This document shows, in pieces, positions 4,620 through 6,576 of a DNA stretch of 6,576 bases. A program made the translations under genes and the position numbers. The notes beneath the pieces are model-generated. The model made no database searches, had not been told where the DNA came from, and saw only the letters and a list, made by a program, of their open reading frames with translations. The number at the start of each line of letters is the position of its first letter. Within the stretch, counting starts at the first letter, position 1. This DNA comes from Hyphomicrobiales bacterium (GTDB taxonomy: Bacteria; Pseudomonadota; Alphaproteobacteria; Rhizobiales; Rhizobiaceae), in contig JAATGD010000153.1 in assembly GCA_015654965.1 (NCBI GenBank), forward strand, positions 1-6,576, read 5' to 3'.

Positions 4620-6576
4620 CTATTCTGCCGCTTCTGTCTTTCGTACGGGGCGGCGCTCCAGAAGTTCTTTCAGGAACTGGCCCGTATAGGAACGCGGTTC
4701 GGTGACGATATCTTCCGGGCGTCCGACCGCGACGATCTCGCCGCCGCCATCACCGCCTTCGGGACCAAGGTCGATCACCCAGTCTGCTGTCTTGATCACT
4801 TCCAGATTATGCTCGATGACTGCAACCGTATTGCCCTGTTCGACCAGTTCGTGCAGCACTTCAAGAAGTTTCGCCACATCGTGGAAGTGCAACCCCGTCG
4901 TCGGCTCATCGAGAATATAGAGCGTGCGGCCTGTGGCCTTGCGCGACAATTCCTTGGCAAGTTTCACGCGCTGCGCTTCACCGCCTGAAAGGGTCGTCGC
5001 TTGCTGGCCGGCCTTGATATAGCCAAGACCGACTTTCACCAGTGTTTCCAGTTTGTCGCGCACCGCAGGCACGGCTGTGAAAAATTCAGCACCTTCCTCG
5101 ACCGTCATATCGAGCACATCGGCAATCGACTTGCCCTTGAACAGCACTTCCAGCGTTTCGCGATTATAGCGCTTGCCATGGCAGACATCACAGGTGACAT
5201 AGACATCAGGCAAAAAATGCATCTCGATCTTGATGACGCCATCGCCCTGACAGGCTTCGCAGCGCCCACCCTTCACGTTAAAGGAGAAGCGTCCCGGCTG
5301 ATAACCGCGGGCTTTCGCTTCCGGTAGACCCGCGAACCAGTCGCGGATCGGCGTGAAAGCGCCGGTATAGGTGGCCGGATTGGAGCGCGGCGTACGCCCG
5401 ATAGGGGATTGGTCGATATCGATCACCTTGTCGAGAAATTCCAGCCCCTCGATGCGGTCATGCTCAGATGGATGCTCACGCGATCCCATGATGCGGCGCG
5501 AAGCGGCCTTGAACAGCGTTTCGATCAGGAAGGTGGATTTGCCGCCGCCCGAAACGCCGGTCACGGCGGTAAAGGTGCCAAGCGGAATATCCGCGGAGAC
5601 GTTTTTGAGGTTGTTGCCGCGTGCGCCGACGACCCGCAGACGCTTTGTCTTGGAAATTTTTCGCCGCTCAGCGGGAACCGCCACTTCGAGCGCTCCGGAC
5701 AGATATTGTCCGGTCAGCGAATTGGCATTGGACATGATGTCCTGGGGCGAGCCTTCTGCAATCACCCGCCCACCATGCACACCGGCTGCGGGGCCGATAT
5801 CCACGACATAATCGGCGGTCAGGATGGCGTCTTCGTCATGCTCGACGACGATAACCGTATTGCCAAGTTCGCGCAGGTGACGCAACGTGTCGAGCAGGCG
5901 GGCATTGTCGCGCTGATGCAGGCCGATGGACGGCTCATCAAGCACATAGAGCACGCCGGTGAGGCCGGAGCCGATCTGCGAGGCGAGGCGGATACGCTGG
6001 CTTTCGCCGCCTGAAAGCGTGCCGGAATTGCGCGAAAGCGTGAGATAGTCGAGGCCGACATCATTGAGAAATTGCAGGCGTTCGCGGATTTCCTTGAGGA
6101 TGCGCGCGGCAATTTCGCGTTGCTTGTCATTGAAAGCTGTATCGATGTCGCGGAACCACTGATCCGCCACACGGATCGACATGGCAGTGACTTCACCGAT
6201 ATGTTTCATGCCGATCTTGACCGCCAGCGACTCGGGCTTGAGACGATAACCATTGCAGGCGGGGCAGGGCGAGGAGGACATGAAGCGTTCGATTTCCTCA
6301 CGCGACCATGCCGAATCCGTCTCTTTCCAGCGCCGTTCCAGATTGGGAATCACACCCTCGAACGTCTTGGTGGTCTGATAGGAGCGCAAGCCGTCATCGT
6401 ACTGGAAGGTGATCTCACGCCCCTTGGTGCCGTAAAGTATCGCCTGTTGCGCTTCCTGAGACAACTCGCTCCAGCGCGCGCCAAGTTTAAAGCCGTAAGC
6501 ATTGCCAAGCGCCTCCAGCGTCTGGTTGTAATAAGGCGAAGACGAGCGTGCCCATGGAGCGATAGCCCCGTCTTTC
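4620..6576 (-). CDS. uvrA: Excinuclease ABC subunit A, UvrA (C-terminal two thirds)
   Basis: UvrA is the dimeric ABC-type ATPase that finds bulky DNA lesions and loads UvrB in nucleotide excision repair. About 651 of roughly 970 residues are visible, ending at TAG 4620-4622. The frame stays open to the right edge, reading DGAIAPWARSS upstream of 6464, so the TTG at 6464 is internal. From the N-terminal side come a CPAC pair (near 6266), first signature LSGGESQRIRLA (6017 downward) and first Walker B YVLDEPS (Asp codon at 5939). The second nucleotide-binding domain follows: Walker A GVSGGGKS (5558-5535), the DNA-contacting zinc finger CEAC-x19-CDVC (5261-5181), second signature LSGGEAQRVKLA (4991 downward), Walker B LYILDEPTTGLH (Asp at 4910) and the switch His in VIEHN (4811). 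The second Walker A has Gly where E. coli has Ser, still within GxxGxGKS. The N-terminal Walker A and UvrB-binding domain lie outside. No lesions are seen. Confidence 0.98.
   Translation of the reverse strand, partial: KDGAIAPWARSSSPYYNQTLEALGNAYGFKLGARWSELSQEAQQAILYGTKGREITFQYDDGLRSYQTTKTFEGVIPNLERRWKETDSAWSREEIERFMSSSPCPACNGYRLKPESLAVKIGMKHIGEVTAMSIRVADQWFRDIDTAFNDKQREIAARILKEIRERLQFLNDVGLDYLTLSRNSGTLSGGESQRIRLASQIGSGLTGVLYVLDEPSIGLHQRDNARLLDTLRHLRELGNTVIVVEHDEDAILTADYVVDIGPAAGVHGGRVIAEGSPQDIMSNANSLTGQYLSGALEVAVPAERRKISKTKRLRVVGARGNNLKNVSADIPLGTFTAVTGVSGGGKSTFLIETLFKAASRRIMGSREHPSEHDRIEGLEFLDKVIDIDQSPIGRTPRSNPATYTGAFTPIRDWFAGLPEAKARGYQPGRFSFNVKGGRCEACQGDGVIKIEMHFLPDVYVTCDVCHGKRYNRETLEVLFKGKSIADVLDMTVEEGAEFFTAVPAVRDKLETLVKVGLGYIKAGQQATTLSGGEAQRVKLAKELSRKATGRTLYILDEPTTGLHFHDVAKLLEVLHELVEQGNTVAVIEHNLEVIKTADWVIDLGPEGGDGGGEIVAVGRPEDIVTEPRSYTGQFLKELLERRPVRKTEAAE

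Noticed and set aside
5535..5558. Ser-to-Gly difference in the second UvrA Walker A (GVSGGGKS).
   Set aside because: The motif still satisfies GxxGxGKS, and I recall the same form in alphaproteobacterial UvrA proteins, so it is not a defect.
5371..6014. Open frames of 146 and 201 codons on the + strand inside uvrA.
   Set aside because: They overlap conserved UvrA domains on the opposite strand, have no recognisable motifs, and are typical shadow frames.

Overview
This window looks like an ordinary chromosomal segment of an alphaproteobacterium of the order Hyphomicrobiales (Rhizobiales), most likely the Brucella/Ochrobactrum group. The evidence is the near family-typical ClpX and 812-residue Lon sequences, the AGAAAGGA-type ribosome binding sites, the roughly 55-60% GC of the housekeeping genes, and intergenic palindromic elements of the rhizobial/Brucella kind. 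The genus call comes from recalled family sequences, not from a database search.

Layout on the + strand: the 3' part of clpX (1-698) ends in a strong intrinsic terminator (728-753). A 410-base spacer follows. It holds a cluster of CAAGGCTTG palindromes with 19-base period (771-813), a two-hairpin palindromic element (836-935), a candidate heat-shock promoter (989-1017) and a leader hairpin next to the lon ribosome binding site. Next comes complete lon (1109-3547), closed by two tandem hairpins (3574-3600 and 3609-3632). An HU-type nucleoid protein gene (3727-4002) follows. Behind it lie a second, diverged copy of the two-hairpin element (4024-4118) and a bidirectional terminator (4181-4209). 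A small three-helix membrane protein gene of DUF1648-like character (4261-4581) has its -10 box only a few bases behind that terminator. On the - strand, the 3' two thirds of uvrA (4620-6576) converge on this small gene, with a 12-bp hairpin between them.

Functionally this is a protein quality-control and genome-maintenance neighbourhood. ClpX unfolds substrates for ClpP, Lon is the second ATP-dependent protease, HU compacts DNA, and UvrA recognises lesions for nucleotide excision repair. clpX, lon and the HU gene are co-oriented but each is separated by its own terminator, so they look like separate transcription units rather than one operon.

I found no new multi-gene system. The least explained parts are the spacers: two diverged copies of one palindromic element bracketing the lon-HU unit, the 19-base periodic CAAGGCTTG sites upstream of lon, and the low-GC small membrane gene.
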